Assembly (NCBI GenBank): GCA_021613535.1
Contig: CP075494.1
Span: forward strand, 1,984,001 to 2,048,000
Direction: 5' to 3'
DNA: 64,000 nucleotides
Source of the DNA: Adineta vaga
Lineage: Eukaryota; Rotifera
In this document: piece by piece, positions 46,481-57,423 of the stretch
Position numbering within the stretch: position 1 is the stretch's first letter
Layout of the letters: each line of letters begins with the position of its first letter
Notes under the pieces: generated by a model
Told to the model about the DNA's origin: nothing
Seen by the model: the letters and a program-made list of their open reading frames with translations, nothing else
The model's database searches: none
Program-made: the position numbers and the translations under genes

Positions 46481-48541
46481 TTACGGCCATGTTAATAATA
46501 CACCACCACTACTTGTGTCGGTGTGATTCAATGGTCCTTGATAGTATACTGTTGCATCTTCCGATACAATTGCATTGATTGCCACCGTAGCACAAACATA
46601 CACTGATGCTGATTTAGTTGCTATGACATTTGCAATAGTTGGACATTTTGTTCTTTCCATGTATATTGTAGAATTTGTAACATCAATATGGATTTCATTT
46701 AATGAACAAAGATCATAAACAGTCAATTCATCTGTACCTACGACAGTGGCAAACGTAGGACAGCTAGATGCGCTAACATTAATAGTTGAATTAGAACCTT
46801 GAATTTTCAATGACTCCTCTGCACAAATATTCACGACAGAACTATTTTTTGTAATATTAAGAACAGCTAATGTTGGACATTGCCACGCTGAGTTCAAAGC
46901 AACCATAGTATCTTGTAAGATCATATTAATTTTTTTACTCGCACAAATATCCGAAATATTCGTCGTTTGAATAGCATTAAGAACAACTGTTTCTGAACAA
47001 ACACTTGATGAATCAATAGAAACAGTACCTATACTAGCAACTATGATATTCATTTTTTCACTTGCACACAGATTGAAAATTCCACTTGTGTTGGCAGCAT
47101 TAAGGTGAACCGTTTTTGGGCATGCAGTTAATGAATCAATAATAAGAGGTTTTATATAAACAAGTGTTATATTCATTTCTTCACTTGCACATAGATTAGT
47201 AATTGTACCCATGAACTGAACATCGAGAACGACTCTTTTCGGGCATGCAGTTGCTGAATCAATAGAGATAGAATTTATCTCAAAAACTGTTATATTCATT
47301 TCTTCACTTGCACAAAGATTGGAAATCGTACTCATCTGATAAGCATCGAGAACGACTCTTTTTGGGCATGCAGTTGATGAATCAATAGTAAGAGGACTTA
47401 TATTCTTAACTGTTATATTCATTTCTTCACTTGCACATAGACTGGAAACGATACCGATCTGTTCAGCATCAAGAAGAACCGTTTTTGGGCATGTAGTTGA
47501 TGAATCAATAGTAAGAGGACCTGTATTTCTAACTGTTATATTCATTTCTTCGCTTGCACAAAGATTGAAAAATCCGTTCACGTCCTTAGCATCAAGAAGA
47601 ACCTTTTTCGGACATGCATTTGATGAATCAATAGTAAGAGGACTTATATTCTTAACTGTTATGTTCATTGCTTCACTTGCACATAGACTGGAAACGATAC
47701 TGATCTGTTCAGCATCAAGAAGAACCGTTTTTGGGCATGTAGTTGATGAATCAATAATAAGAGGACCTATATTTCTAACTGTTATATTCATTTTTTCGCT
47801 TGCACAAAGATTGGAAATTTCATCTATGCTTTGAGCATCAAGAAGAACCTTTTTTGGACATGCAGTTGCCGAATTAAGAGAAAAATTGCTCATGTAAGCA
47901 ATTGTTATGTTCATTTTTTCACTTGCACAAAGATTGGAAATTGTACCCGTGTCAGAAGCATGAAACTGAACCCTTTTTGGACATGTAGTTGATGAGTCTA
48001 TAGAAGTACGCCTTGACCTTGTGACTTTTATATTCATTTCTTCACTTGGACAAAGATCGGAAACGAAACCAACAAAGGCCATATCAAAAGTACTAACTTT
48101 TGCACATGATAAATCTGGATTAAATGTAATATTATTAGCCTGATATACCACTATATTCATTTGATCCATAGCACAAATATTTTGAACTTCAGAAGTGTTC
48201 ATAGCTGTGACAACAGTCATTTTAGGACATGTTGATGTTGAGTCAATAGTGACGATAGATTTATCCTCGGTTCGTATGTTCATAAAATCTATTGCACATA
48301 TCTCATTGACATGAGCTGCATCTGTAGCATGAACATTGATAGTTTTCGGACATGACAATGGTGTTGAAGTGACGTTTGCATTTTCATTGGCTTCAATATT
48401 CAGTTGATGAAGTGCGCAAGCATTGGTCACCGTAGAATTATCCGTAGCTGTTAAATTAAGTACAGACACCAAACACGTGTAACTATTGACTATGTCCACT
48501 GTATCAATATTCTCCACTAAGACAGTAACTGCTGGATTCAA
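46481..48541 (-). CDS. secreted solenoid-like protein of 41-residue repeats (start uncertain)
   Basis: An open frame of 686 codons made almost wholly of about 15-16 repeats of 41 residues with consensus CPKxVxLDA...ISNLCASEEMNITV...IDSS. Each repeat has two cysteines about 18 residues apart and most carry an N-I-T sequon, so a glycosylated extracellular beta-solenoid is likely. Repeats 5-6 and 7-8 (by my numbering) are nearly identical as a pair, a recent 246-bp duplication. The first codon of the frame is TTG and no in-frame ATG occurs before the upstream stop. In-frame codons just upstream encode VHISILILYYSVS, a plausible signal-peptide core, so a short 5' exon must be missing. The function is not recognised. 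Confidence 0.75.
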   Translation of the reverse strand: MNPAVTVLVENIDTVDIVNSYTCLVSVLNLTATDNSTVTNACALHQLNIEANENANVTSTPLSCPKTINVHATDAAHVNEICAIDFMNIRTEDKSIVTIDSTSTCPKMTVVTAMNTSEVQNICAMDQMNIVVYQANNITFNPDLSCAKVSTFDMAFVGFVSDLCPSEEMNIKVTRSRRTSIDSSTTCPKRVQFHASDTGTISNLCASEKMNITIAYMSNFSLNSATACPKKVLLDAQSIDEISNLCASEKMNITVRNIGPLIIDSSTTCPKTVLLDAEQISIVSSLCASEAMNITVKNISPLTIDSSNACPKKVLLDAKDVNGFFNLCASEEMNITVRNTGPLTIDSSTTCPKTVLLDAEQIGIVSSLCASEEMNITVKNISPLTIDSSTACPKRVVLDAYQMSTISNLCASEEMNITVFEINSISIDSATACPKRVVLDVQFMGTITNLCASEEMNITLVYIKPLIIDSLTACPKTVHLNAANTSGIFNLCASEKMNIIVASIGTVSIDSSSVCSETVVLNAIQTTNISDICASKKINMILQDTMVALNSAWQCPTLAVLNITKNSSVVNICAEESLKIQGSNSTINVSASSCPTFATVVGTDELTVYDLCSLNEIHIDVTNSTIYMERTKCPTIANVIATKSASVYVCATVAINAIVSEDATVYYQGPLNHTDTSSGGVLLTWP

Positions 48542-49925
48542 TGTTGAAACAGAATAATAGAGAATCAGAATAGAAATATGGACAATGTTAAAGATCCTAA
48601 TATTACAAAATATTATACAAATACACCCTCTTCTGCTTTCTATTAGTATATGCGCGTATAGTTTTAATGATACATGTGAACATGACTCCTATTTACTCAT
48701 AGTCATCGTGAACAGTTCTGCAAAGAACGTCCGTGGTATCGTGTAAAAAATCTTTCTGTGATTTGATGTATACATCTAAAAATTCGTAAGTAGAATCAAT
48801 AGTAAAATGTAACTTTTTAGTTCATCTGAAGATACTGCTGCAATAAATGCGGAAACTTCGAATTTTATCTGAAAGTTATGTGTACTGCAAAAAGTGTATG
48901 AGATAGGTGACGGGGAAGTCATAGAGGAATATCAGTATTTTTAATAACTCAATAAAATGGCTCCTCTAATCAGACTCATCATGGAACTCGAACGAGATAT
49001 TCATATGACAATATTCTCCAGAAAACCTCATCACAATCGGATTAGTCTTTCAGTAATTATCTTGTAAACAAATGAATGGACGGTCGCTTTATTCATTAGA
49101 CTACTTCGTTCACGTTTTCAATGTATCAGAAAAAGTTAGAAGTTTCACACCTCTATTGTCCATAACATTTTATCGGTGCGCTCACTATATTCAACTGCAC
49201 CCTGCTAGTTAAATAATGAATAAGTATTCAGCAATAGGGAAAAAAAGAATCTGTGGAACTAACTCCTCGCAACGTCCTATGGGACAAAAAGACGCCATTC
49301 ATAGAGCATAAGAAGCAGTTCCGTAGCGTGCTTCAGGACGAATTTCACAGACGGTTTGATAAAAACCCATCCGTAGTCAGTTTCATTCTTTGAAGTAAAC
49401 ATAATATTCTGATTCAAGTTGGAGATTATCGCCTTTACTTATTGAATGTATTCGACCAATTACATATAAGCGAATTGGTATATACAAATATTAAATCAGT
49501 TCTCGTAGTAGAGAGCTTGAAGCAGCGATGTCTTCAGAGTATAGGGCTTGAGGACGTATGGTACTTCCACTAAACTGTCTAATGTTACTGCATCTGTAGG
49601 TAAACAGTTTAATGCGAAAATTTTTTTCCACGAATCGCTGTACCCTCCCTCAGGACTAGGTTGGTCATTTTTCAGTATTTTTAGGATAACTCGGCTATTT
49701 CTGAAGCGATCCTTCTCATCTTCGAACTCGACTGAGATAATGATGCGACAACTCTGCGCAACAAAACTCCCGGGCAATCGCTTGTATTTTTGATGAATTA
49801 TCGTGTAAACGGACGGCCGGACACACTGACCGATTCTATAGTGTTCTCACTTTTTCAGTACACAAAAAGGTTGAGACATGACGGTTCTCTGAACCTGACA
49901 TATTTATGGTATCCAAAACAAACTG
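48542..49925. other. long spacer with a doubtful open frame
   Basis: Apart from the probable signal-peptide exon end near 48545-48600, no gene is convincing. Frames at 49496-49777 (-) and 49548-49793 (+) overlap on opposite strands, lack ATG starts or family features and cannot both be real. CGGACGGCCGGACACACTGACCGATTC near 49809-49835 looks repeat-like. Confidence 0.35.
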
Positions 49926-51884
49926 TTAGGAAACTTTTGACTCACTCGATATTGTACTTGAATATCTGGTTGTCTTATATGGTTTTTTGGTATTTCTATA
50001 TGAATTGTATGGACGTCGATAACGGTTTGGTTTTCTTTCTTCTTCCTCATAACTATCATCATCATCTCTTTCATATGAATGATCAATATTTGATGGTGAT
50101 TCATAATCTCGAGTTCTTCGAAATGAACCAAAATTACCATACATACCACCGGTAAAACCACCTTTTAAAGGATTGATCACAGGAATACCTGGACCAAGTA
50201 CTAATTGATACAGTAACAAAGTATCTCACAATAATCATTAATAAAGATAATAAAAACTTACAAGGCTGCGGTTGAAAATAACGAAGCATATCAATGTTTC
50301 CATTCAATGTTGTTCCACTACTTACTAAACTAGCATAACCTGAAGCAATAAGTTGAGCTACTGAAAATAATTGACCGTAGATATTGATCAATGGTGGAAG
50401 AATATAAACTAAAAATAAAGTAACAGAATTATTACTACAATTCATTAAAAACATTTAATACCGCCTGATGATGAAAATATAATTGTTTGTTTAGTTAATC
50501 GATCAGCAAATATAGGAACTCGTGGCATAAAACTGAGATATGGACCACGTAATGCTAGAAAATAGAAATAAAAATGAGATTTATCTAATGAAGACAACAA
50601 ATAAAATAAAACGAACGCATGCGACGTCGATCATATCGAGCAACTGGAAAACGATGTGGATAATATTTGTCTCGATTATATCTGTCTATATAAATATTCA
50701 TATGGCCAAGTCTATCTGGTAATCGACGTCTCTATCAAATAAATGTATGATAAATGAATTATACAGGGTTGAAAATAATATTATTCCAGGGGAGCACTGC
50801 CACAATCCTGAATATCAACCCTAATGAATGTTATTCCAAACGAAAGCCCGTGAAAAGCTGAATTCATGGATGTGATTAACAGATCGTTCAGCAAGTATTG
50901 GCTGTTAGAATTATTGAAATGTCTTGAGAAAGATGTCAAAATGAGGTTGTATTTGGCGATTTCCATTCCTGACGTGGATATGTTAATAAAAATAATAGCA
51001 GATTTGTAATCTCCGTCAAGAACTACATCTACAGACACGTTATTCGTATACCTTTGAGCTCAACAAATTTTTCGGAACAATCCAGTGGGGAGTGTCCAAG
51101 ACAAAAAATATCAAAAATACATTTTTGTCAAAAAATTTGTTGAGCTCAAAGGTATACGAATAACGTGTCTGTAGATGTAGTTCTTGACGGAGATTACAAA
51201 TCTGCTATTATTTTTATTAACATATCCACGTCAGGAATGGAAATCGCCAAATACAACCTCATTTTGACATCTTTCTCAAGACATTTCAATAATTCTAACA
51301 GCCAATACTTGCTGAACGATCTGTTAATCACATCCATGAATCCAGCTTTTCACGGGCTTTCGTTTGGAATAACATTCATTAGGGTTGATATTCAGGATTG
51401 TGGCAGTGCTCCCCTGGAATAATATTATTTCCAACCCTGTAAATATATATAAAATAATTTACTTCACGTTTTGAATATGATCGTAATTGAAGAATTGTAT
51501 CTATTATAAAAAATTATTCATTATCTATAGATTATAGAGTGATAAATCATAACTTTGAAATATTCATTACTTTGATCATTTTCTATAGAAATATTTTTAG
51601 ATAATGATGATCGAGACGAATTAAAGAATATTATCACACTAATCACAAGAAAAATAAGCGTCAGAAATGTGCAAATGATTTTGATTCGATTTTGTGAGAA
51701 AGTGATTGACCATAATGATCTAAAGACAATATAAAAATATACTTAACTTTATTTGTAATGTATATATCTAAAATACTCACTGTTTCTTTGATCGATGTTC
51801 TTTTTGAGTTACTGCCGAAATGAAATCTGCTCGTTCATCATTTGTAGTTACTTCACTATATTTTGTTTTATCAATCGATGCCAT
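49926..51884 (-). CDS. single-pass membrane protein with charged tail, multi-exon
   Basis: Reconstructed exons: 51884-51781, 51719-(donor unresolved, about 51590), 50731-50617, 50554-50462, 50408-50262 and 50200-49926. Exon 2 encodes a transmembrane helix (IICTFLTLIFLVISVIIFF) after a short hydrophilic N terminus. The later exons give an extramembrane region (LRGPYLSFMPRVPIFADRL, YILPPLINIYGQLFSVAQ), a glycine-rich stretch and a long acidic-then-basic, tyrosine/arginine-rich end (SYERDDDDSYEEEERKPNR). Phases agree for exons 3 to 6. The junction of exons 2 and 3 spans the palindromic element at 50763-51440 and could not be fixed; GTAATG or GTTATG near 51580 are candidates. I do not recognise the family. 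The GTTCGT donor of exon 3 is unusual. Confidence 0.6.
50763..51440. mobile_element. 678-bp foldback element with TA target site
   Basis: The two arms, about 50763-51073 and 51130-51440, are reverse complements over about 311 bp with only two differences seen (one near each of two points, including A/G next to the end), around a 56-base spacer. The ends are CAGGGTTG flanked by TA on both sides, as for Tc1/mariner-type insertions. There is no transposase; the 85-codon frames in each arm start with GTG and are mirror images. It sits in an intron of the minus-strand membrane protein gene. Confidence 0.85.
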
Positions 51885-52622
51885 AGTGATATATCTAAAA
51901 CAGAAATAGATAAATCAAACATATGTAAAGATTTAATATAAAAAAACATGTTTTTTATTTTACTCTTACCTTATGAAATCTTTTCTTATATTTTCGTTTT
52001 TAATTGCACTATATATAATGTTCTAATCTTCTTTTTCTCTTTTATCTACCTTATGACTATTTTATCTGTAATGTCGAGCAAATTTAATGCAAACATCATG
52101 TAACTTGTTGCTTATACTGTTCTTTTTCTAATCATTCTATTATCTCTTAGATTAACAAATTCTCATCTATATTTTTATTGTCATATCATTCTATTTAATA
52201 AAATAGTTTGTAACATACACATACTTTATTAAATATACTGAGAAGACATTATATTTACCTTCATTCTCTCTCTGTCTTCGTCTTTTTTTACCTGTATCGT
52301 TATTCAGCAATTTTCTCGAACTTTTATCTCTATATTTATTTTGGTATAATTCTCTATACTTTAATATGGTAGTTCTCTCTCACTAACCTCGTCATTGTTA
52401 ACGAACAAGTAACGTTCGTCATTTCGACTCACTTAACCCTAGACTGTGGAAGGCAGAAGTATTTTTGCGTGTGTGAGTGGTAAGAAGATTTGACCTGACG
52501 ACTTCCTACAAAGATGCGGTTCAATTCTTTTTGCTTAACTTATAGCTTTCCAAAACAAAATGATCAATCTTCGCAGGACAATTATTCCAGTCGTTGGAAA
52601 CAGCGTCTCAAACGGTTATGAG

Positions 52623-52710
52623 CATCTTGAGGGTGAGGGTAAGCATCCACAAGCACACTCACATTCACACCCACACCCACCCATTCACACCCACATCCAC
52701 ATTCACACCC
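52623..52710. repeat. telomere-motif hairpin with extended right arm
   Basis: ATCTTGAGGGTGAGGGTAAG on the left. On the right is a long run of CCCACACCCAC, CACCCACATCCACATTCACACCC. The arms are unequal and the outer right end is lost. Confidence 0.65.
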
Positions 52711-52971
52711 TATATCTCTTGCCATAAAGAAGGCTGGTTCTTTTTCATTTCCGCACGTACTAATGATATCGTTGAGTATTTAAGGAGTGAATATTGTGAA
52801 GAGAAAGGAGTTCTTGTTTCATGAAAGAAGAGGAATAAAGAACGAACAGAAGTGATAACAGTTGTGTTTTGGACATTGTTTAACAGAAATGAGCACTGCA
52901 GATAAAATTATACAGCTTTTGACGAATAAAGCGTCTCAACAGCTATCCAACTGTTTACCTAGCTCAGTCGT

Positions 52972-53035
52972 TCATGAAGTGTGGGTGGGTGTGGTGTGGG
53001 TATTACATCTATCGAATACCTACATCCCTCATGAT
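52972..53035. repeat. telomere-motif hairpin with TCATGA ends
   Basis: TTCATGAAGTGTGGGTGGGTGTGG faces ATACCTACATCCCTCATGATC. It belongs to the same family but has TCATGA in place of ATCTTGA at its ends. Confidence 0.55.
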
Positions 53036-53262
53036 CATTACATTGAGAAACATATTTATTTTAAATTTTAATTAATCAGTATCATAAATTCTAGATGAAA
53101 GAGTTTTAGAATCAGAATGTTCTTTTTACTGTTACAACAAAGTCAAATAATTTATACTTCAATGTCATGACGATAACATGTCATCTTTTTATATAATGAT
53201 CTAACTCCAGATAAAACACTTAATTCTCCCATTTTAATAAATAAACACCGAACTATACATTG

Positions 53263-54298
53263 TTAACTTTCTCTTCCTTCTCCTTGTATTTCGACTTGAT
53301 GAGGAATAATTCGATTTTTTCGACATTGATTTAAACAATTTTCATAAAAAACATATTTAGCTTGACGACGAAATCGTTTTGATACACAAATATAAGTGAA
53401 GCATGAATTCTAAAATAAAACGACGAGATTTTCATAAAATTTAATGAATAAAAAATCTTACTCCATTGCTTATAATCGAAATAATCAAAGAAATACCGAC
53501 AATAAGATTTATTTGTGCAAGATAAATTGGATCACGATTTGTATTAAATACTGAATATCCATTAAATATTAAAAATGGAATAGAAGCACAAACATAAATA
53601 CATATTTCCACAAGAACCATAATAGTTAATTGTTTATCTAATTCACGTCGAATTAATGGATTTGTTCGCGTTGTTAATGTTCGAGCATTTCGATAAGACA
53701 AGATACCAAATATGATTGCAATTGTTGGAAAAAATATTCCATAGGCTAGAAAATATCCATAAATATGATATTGAAGAAAAACAGGATTTATTGTAATGCA
53801 AGTAGCTGAACTTGTTAATGATAATCGATCGAAATAAATGAAATATAATATTACATGAGGAATCCAAATAATTGTAATGCTTATTATTACACGATGAGCA
53901 AATTTTATATTTGACAATTGTTGCCATCGTGGACGAGAACTAGTGGCAAAATATTGATCAATTACAGCTAAACATAAACATGTGCCTGCACCTACATAAC
54001 ATCCAGCCACAGTGGCACTTCGAATTCGACAATAGTAGAAATAAGCTGATGTCCAATTGATAGGAAATGCCATTGAAATAACAACCAATGATACACCAAA
54101 TATCGATCGAATTAAATTAAATATTGACATTGACATTAAATAAAATGCACAAGAATTTTGTCGAAATGTTTTGAGACTAAGAAAAATAATAATACTAAAT
54201 AATTCACTGACAATGCCTGTTATACAAATTGGTATACCAACATAAATTGCAAATTGTGATCGAGCATAAAATAGTGATGTAATATATTCTGCACTCAT
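53263..54298 (-). CDS. rhodopsin-like GPCR (peptide-receptor type)
   Basis: Two exons, 54298-53462 and 53409-53263 (intron 52 nt, phase 0), give 327 residues. Seven hydrophobic helices are visible: the first is IGIPICITGIVSELF-like, TM3 has a cysteine before it (YYCRIRSATVAGC), the end of TM3 reads AVIDQYFATSSRPRWQ where DRY-type receptors have the E/DRY, and TM5 to TM7 follow the basic loop TRTNPLIRRELDKQL. TM7 ends ISIISNGNSCFTYICVSKRFRRQ, followed by a short cytoplasmic tail from exon 2. It belongs to the large group of FMRFamide-receptor-like rotifer GPCRs; the ligand is unknown. The DRY motif is altered to DQY. Confidence 0.88.
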
Positions 54299-55764
54299 TA
54301 TTCTTATTGAAATGTGATAAAAAATGCTTTTGTATTTATATAGATATAAGTTTTGAAGAGAAACAAAATCTAACTTTATCTCTACAATTATATTCTATAT
54401 ATTAAAGAATGAGCTAAGTGTCATGACACAATTATATTTTATTAAAAGATTCGTTTTTTTCTCGTTTAATGGTGCTTATAAAACCTAAATGAGAATATTT
54501 CAAAGATAAACTACGTCGTTTTTTTTTTAGATAGAAAAAAAACTCGTGTATGAGATGATAAAAAGCATTTTATTCTATTTTCATCCAACATTTTGTTAAA
54601 TCTAATGAATTATATTGTATAACGTAATTATCCTTTATTTGATTTTCTTCCTATGCCAAATGTAACGAAATTTAGATGAAGATCTTTCGCTATAACTGCA
54701 GTTTATATTTATATTTTATTCCACGAGCGTAGTTCTATGATTTTAAATAGTGATAATGGCATATTTTATATCAAATGAAAGCGCGTGAAAAAAGGAGTTT
54801 ATTGGTACCAAATAGTAAAGGTTATGATAAGTTTTCAACTGTTAATTTAAGACATTTCTTGAATATTTTTGCATGATTAGATAGAGTTCATCAGGGTAAC
54901 ACGAATTTTAGTCCAAATATTAATTCGTAATTTCGTAGTGCTGATCGGTATGAATATGAAGAGAATCATCTTGCTAAGCAGTGTGCTCTGAAGTTCAGTA
55001 AGAAATCATAGCTTTTAGTAGTAGAATTATTATTAAAAATATTTAAGCTCATTCTAGTGCTTTTGTTTATTTTTAACGCACACCCACACCCACACCCTTT
55101 TTTGAGATTATCATTTGAAATACTTTATAATACTGAATTAATTTCCTAGTCTTGTTTTCTTTATAGATGAATTCTGGCAGAAACACAAGCTTCGGCAAAA
55201 AACCGGACATTATCCATTAGCAAGCGTATTTCTCTTATATTTTCAACTAGCTTTTTTCTTTATTTATTCTTGAGGTGAAAAATATATCAACCTAATACAA
55301 ATCCAACTATTGTCTAAATAAAAGATAAATCTTGAGGGTGTGGATGTGAGTTTTTCTCTCTTCACGTACAACCCTACCCTCATCCACACTCACATATGCA
55401 TCGAAAAGTATATTTTCAAGATCTTCAAACGGCGGCGAGTTACTGAGAGTAAAAGCATGTTACCCATTACAAGTCACTTATGACGCATTTCGAAGTGAAT
55501 TTTATTCCTTCTCTTTCTCTCTCTCAATAAAAAGAAACCTGTATGAATGAGTTGGCAACTCATTTATTCCATCTCTGACGGTGATGTCATGTGAATAAAT
55601 ATGTTAAAGGAACAAAAGAAAACAGCAGGTTTTTTCCATCGGTTCTCTTTATACAGGATTATTACTCATTATTCAAGTCTATATATACGTATGGAAAAAA
55701 ACACAAATGCGCTTCTATCTTAGTTCAATTCTTGATATATTCTAGTAGATTGTTACCAAAAAAC
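54299..55764. other. spacer with telomere-motif elements
   Basis: It contains a half-copy (CGCACACCCACACCCACACCC, 55077-55097) and a hairpin at 55329-55396. The in-frame extension of the next gene upstream to 55591 lacks an ATG and is probably not translated. Confidence 0.45.
55329..55396. repeat. telomere-motif hairpin
   Basis: ATCTTGAGGGTGTGGATGTGAG faces CCCTACCCTCATCCACACTCACAT. The arms are offset and imperfect. Confidence 0.65.
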
Positions 55765-57423
55765 ATGCTTTTGCTTATAGTACCATTTATCTTGGGAATT
55801 ATTTCACATATAATTTACAGAAAAACTAAAGCATCAACAAGAGTATGTTTAGATGGTGCTCAATATGATCATGCTATTATTATTGGAGGTAGTATTGGTG
55901 GAATGGTAACTGCTGCTTACTTAACACAATATTTCTCTCGAATCACAATTATTGAATCTGATGATGTATTAAATGATAAATTAATGAAATGTACACCCGA
56001 AGAACTATTAGGTTATCGTTGTCATCTTGAAAGTCCAGCACCAATAGGACGATCAAGTGTTCCCCAAATGTATCAGATACATCTAATGGCAATTGGAGGA
56101 CGAATTATATTGCGGGAATTATTTCCTCAGCTTGACCAAAAACTGCTAAATGAATACAATGTTCGTTCTTATTCATTAAAAAATGAGTCAAGACTCGTTG
56201 TTAATGATGTGTTATTACATTCAAATTTAACCGAAGATTTTCGATGGCTCGGTATTGATCGTTTTACATTAGAAATAGCAATAAGAAAAGAATTATGTTC
56301 ACAATATGGACATAAAATTCAATGGATTTGTAATTCAAAAGTGAAACAACTTCTTGTTGATCAATCATTAAATATTGTAAAGGGTGTTAAATATCGTCAT
56401 AAACAAAGTAATCATGCATCAACAGTCGATCTGTATGGCGATTTCATTATTGATTGTAGTGGTCCATATTCATCAACAATGAAATGGTTAAAAGAAGGTT
56501 TGAATTTAATTATTCCAACTGAACAAATACATTTTGGTTGTGGTTATCTTACATTTGTTGGTGAAAGAATGAAGACTGGAAATTCGTTGTTAGATTCAAA
56601 GCCTGTTATTGGTTGTACAGTTAATACTCCTGAGAAAAATAATGGTTGGTTTATAATTCCAATACGTACAATAAAAGGAACAGATAAAAGATCTTTGGGA
56701 ACATTATCAACAGTTGCAATAAATTCTAATAATTCAGAATATCCACCATCTGATTCCTACGAGAATTTATTAGAATGGGCGAAAGATAATCTACATTCAG
56801 ACTTTTATACAATTTTAAAATCAACACAAGTCTGTAGTCCATTGATTTCATATAATCGTCCAATTGACTATTGGAAATATGTTGAATCATTAGGAGAAAA
56901 ATGGCCCGAAAATTTTATACTATTAGGTGATGCAATGTGCACAGTTAATCCTCAATTTGGTCAAGGTATGACACATGCATGTCGACAAGCAAGAGAACTA
57001 GGAAACATATTTGCAGAGAATCTTTATGAATTAAAAGATATATCTCATATTTATAATAATCGTGCTTCAGCAATTAGTGAAGAATGTTGGCGTGCTTCAA
57101 CGGCAAGCGATTGGAAAACACCAAAGTTAAAAGTTGTCAAAACTGATAAAAATGGTGAAACTAAAACTTGTCAACGCGACGGTAATTCTGATGCGACAAC
57201 AAGTGATCATTTACAAGCACCTCTTCTAATGAAGTTTATGCAATGGTATATGTTTTGGTTTCTGCAATGCGCAGGAAAATCTGGACAATTTTCTACAGAA
57301 TTTCAGTATGTTATGAATCAATGTAGTAGTCCGTTTCAATTGTTCAATCCATTAACAGTCTTAATCGTTTTTTATGCTGCATTAATGAATTACCTCAGTT
57401 TATTTATAAAAAGATCTTTTTAA
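55765..57423 (+). CDS. FAD-dependent oxidoreductase/monooxygenase, membrane-anchored
   Basis: An intronless gene of 552 residues from the ATG at 55765 (a longer frame to 55591 has only a GTG). It starts with an N-terminal anchor (MLLLIVPFILGIISHIIY). The FAD-binding Rossmann segment is AIIIGGSIGGMVTAAYL, with acid IIESDD at the end of strand 2. SSVPQMYQIHLMAIGG matches the RGVPQxxHxH segment of a bacterial/fungal group of flavin monooxygenases, and the second FAD motif is LLGDAMCTVNPQFGQGM. A hydrophobic C-terminal segment (FNPLTVLIVFYAALMNYLSLF) may be a second anchor. The family is common in bacteria and fungi and uncommon in animals; with the lack of introns this suggests horizontal acquisition. 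The substrate is unknown, though the fold and motifs fit hydroxylation or reduction of a lipophilic compound. Confidence 0.87.
   Translation: MLLLIVPFILGIISHIIYRKTKASTRVCLDGAQYDHAIIIGGSIGGMVTAAYLTQYFSRITIIESDDVLNDKLMKCTPEELLGYRCHLESPAPIGRSSVPQMYQIHLMAIGGRIILRELFPQLDQKLLNEYNVRSYSLKNESRLVVNDVLLHSNLTEDFRWLGIDRFTLEIAIRKELCSQYGHKIQWICNSKVKQLLVDQSLNIVKGVKYRHKQSNHASTVDLYGDFIIDCSGPYSSTMKWLKEGLNLIIPTEQIHFGCGYLTFVGERMKTGNSLLDSKPVIGCTVNTPEKNNGWFIIPIRTIKGTDKRSLGTLSTVAINSNNSEYPPSDSYENLLEWAKDNLHSDFYTILKSTQVCSPLISYNRPIDYWKYVESLGEKWPENFILLGDAMCTVNPQFGQGMTHACRQARELGNIFAENLYELKDISHIYNNRASAISEECWRASTASDWKTPKLKVVKTDKNGETKTCQRDGNSDATTSDHLQAPLLMKFMQWYMFWFLQCAGKSGQFSTEFQYVMNQCSSPFQLFNPLTVLIVFYAALMNYLSLFIKRSF

Larger units (their letters stand above)
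51885..53262. other. intergenic region with repeats and possible gene debris
   Basis: It contains two telomere-motif hairpins (52623-52710 and 52972-53035) and a minus-strand copy of the GTTAAGTGAGTCG repeat near 52404-52442. Between the hairpins, 52893-52971 reads STADKIIQLLTNKASQQLSN and stops at the second hairpin; it may be a gene fragment but is not recognised. Confidence 0.4.

Noticed and set aside
47565-47834. Plus-strand 89-codon repetitive frame
   Set aside because: Antisense shadow of the 41-residue repeats of the minus-strand solenoid gene.
49496-49793. Overlapping opposite-strand open frames as genes
   Set aside because: Neither has an ATG start with a promoter-like context, introns or recognisable motifs; both are likely chance frames in a slightly GC-richer tract.
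50781-51422. Two identical 85-codon open frames on opposite strands
   Set aside because: They are mirror images in the arms of the foldback element, begin with GTG and have no family features; they follow from the palindrome.
52594-52824. 76-codon frame rich in His-Thr-Pro
   Set aside because: It is mainly the translation of CCCACA repeats in the hairpin at 52623-52710.
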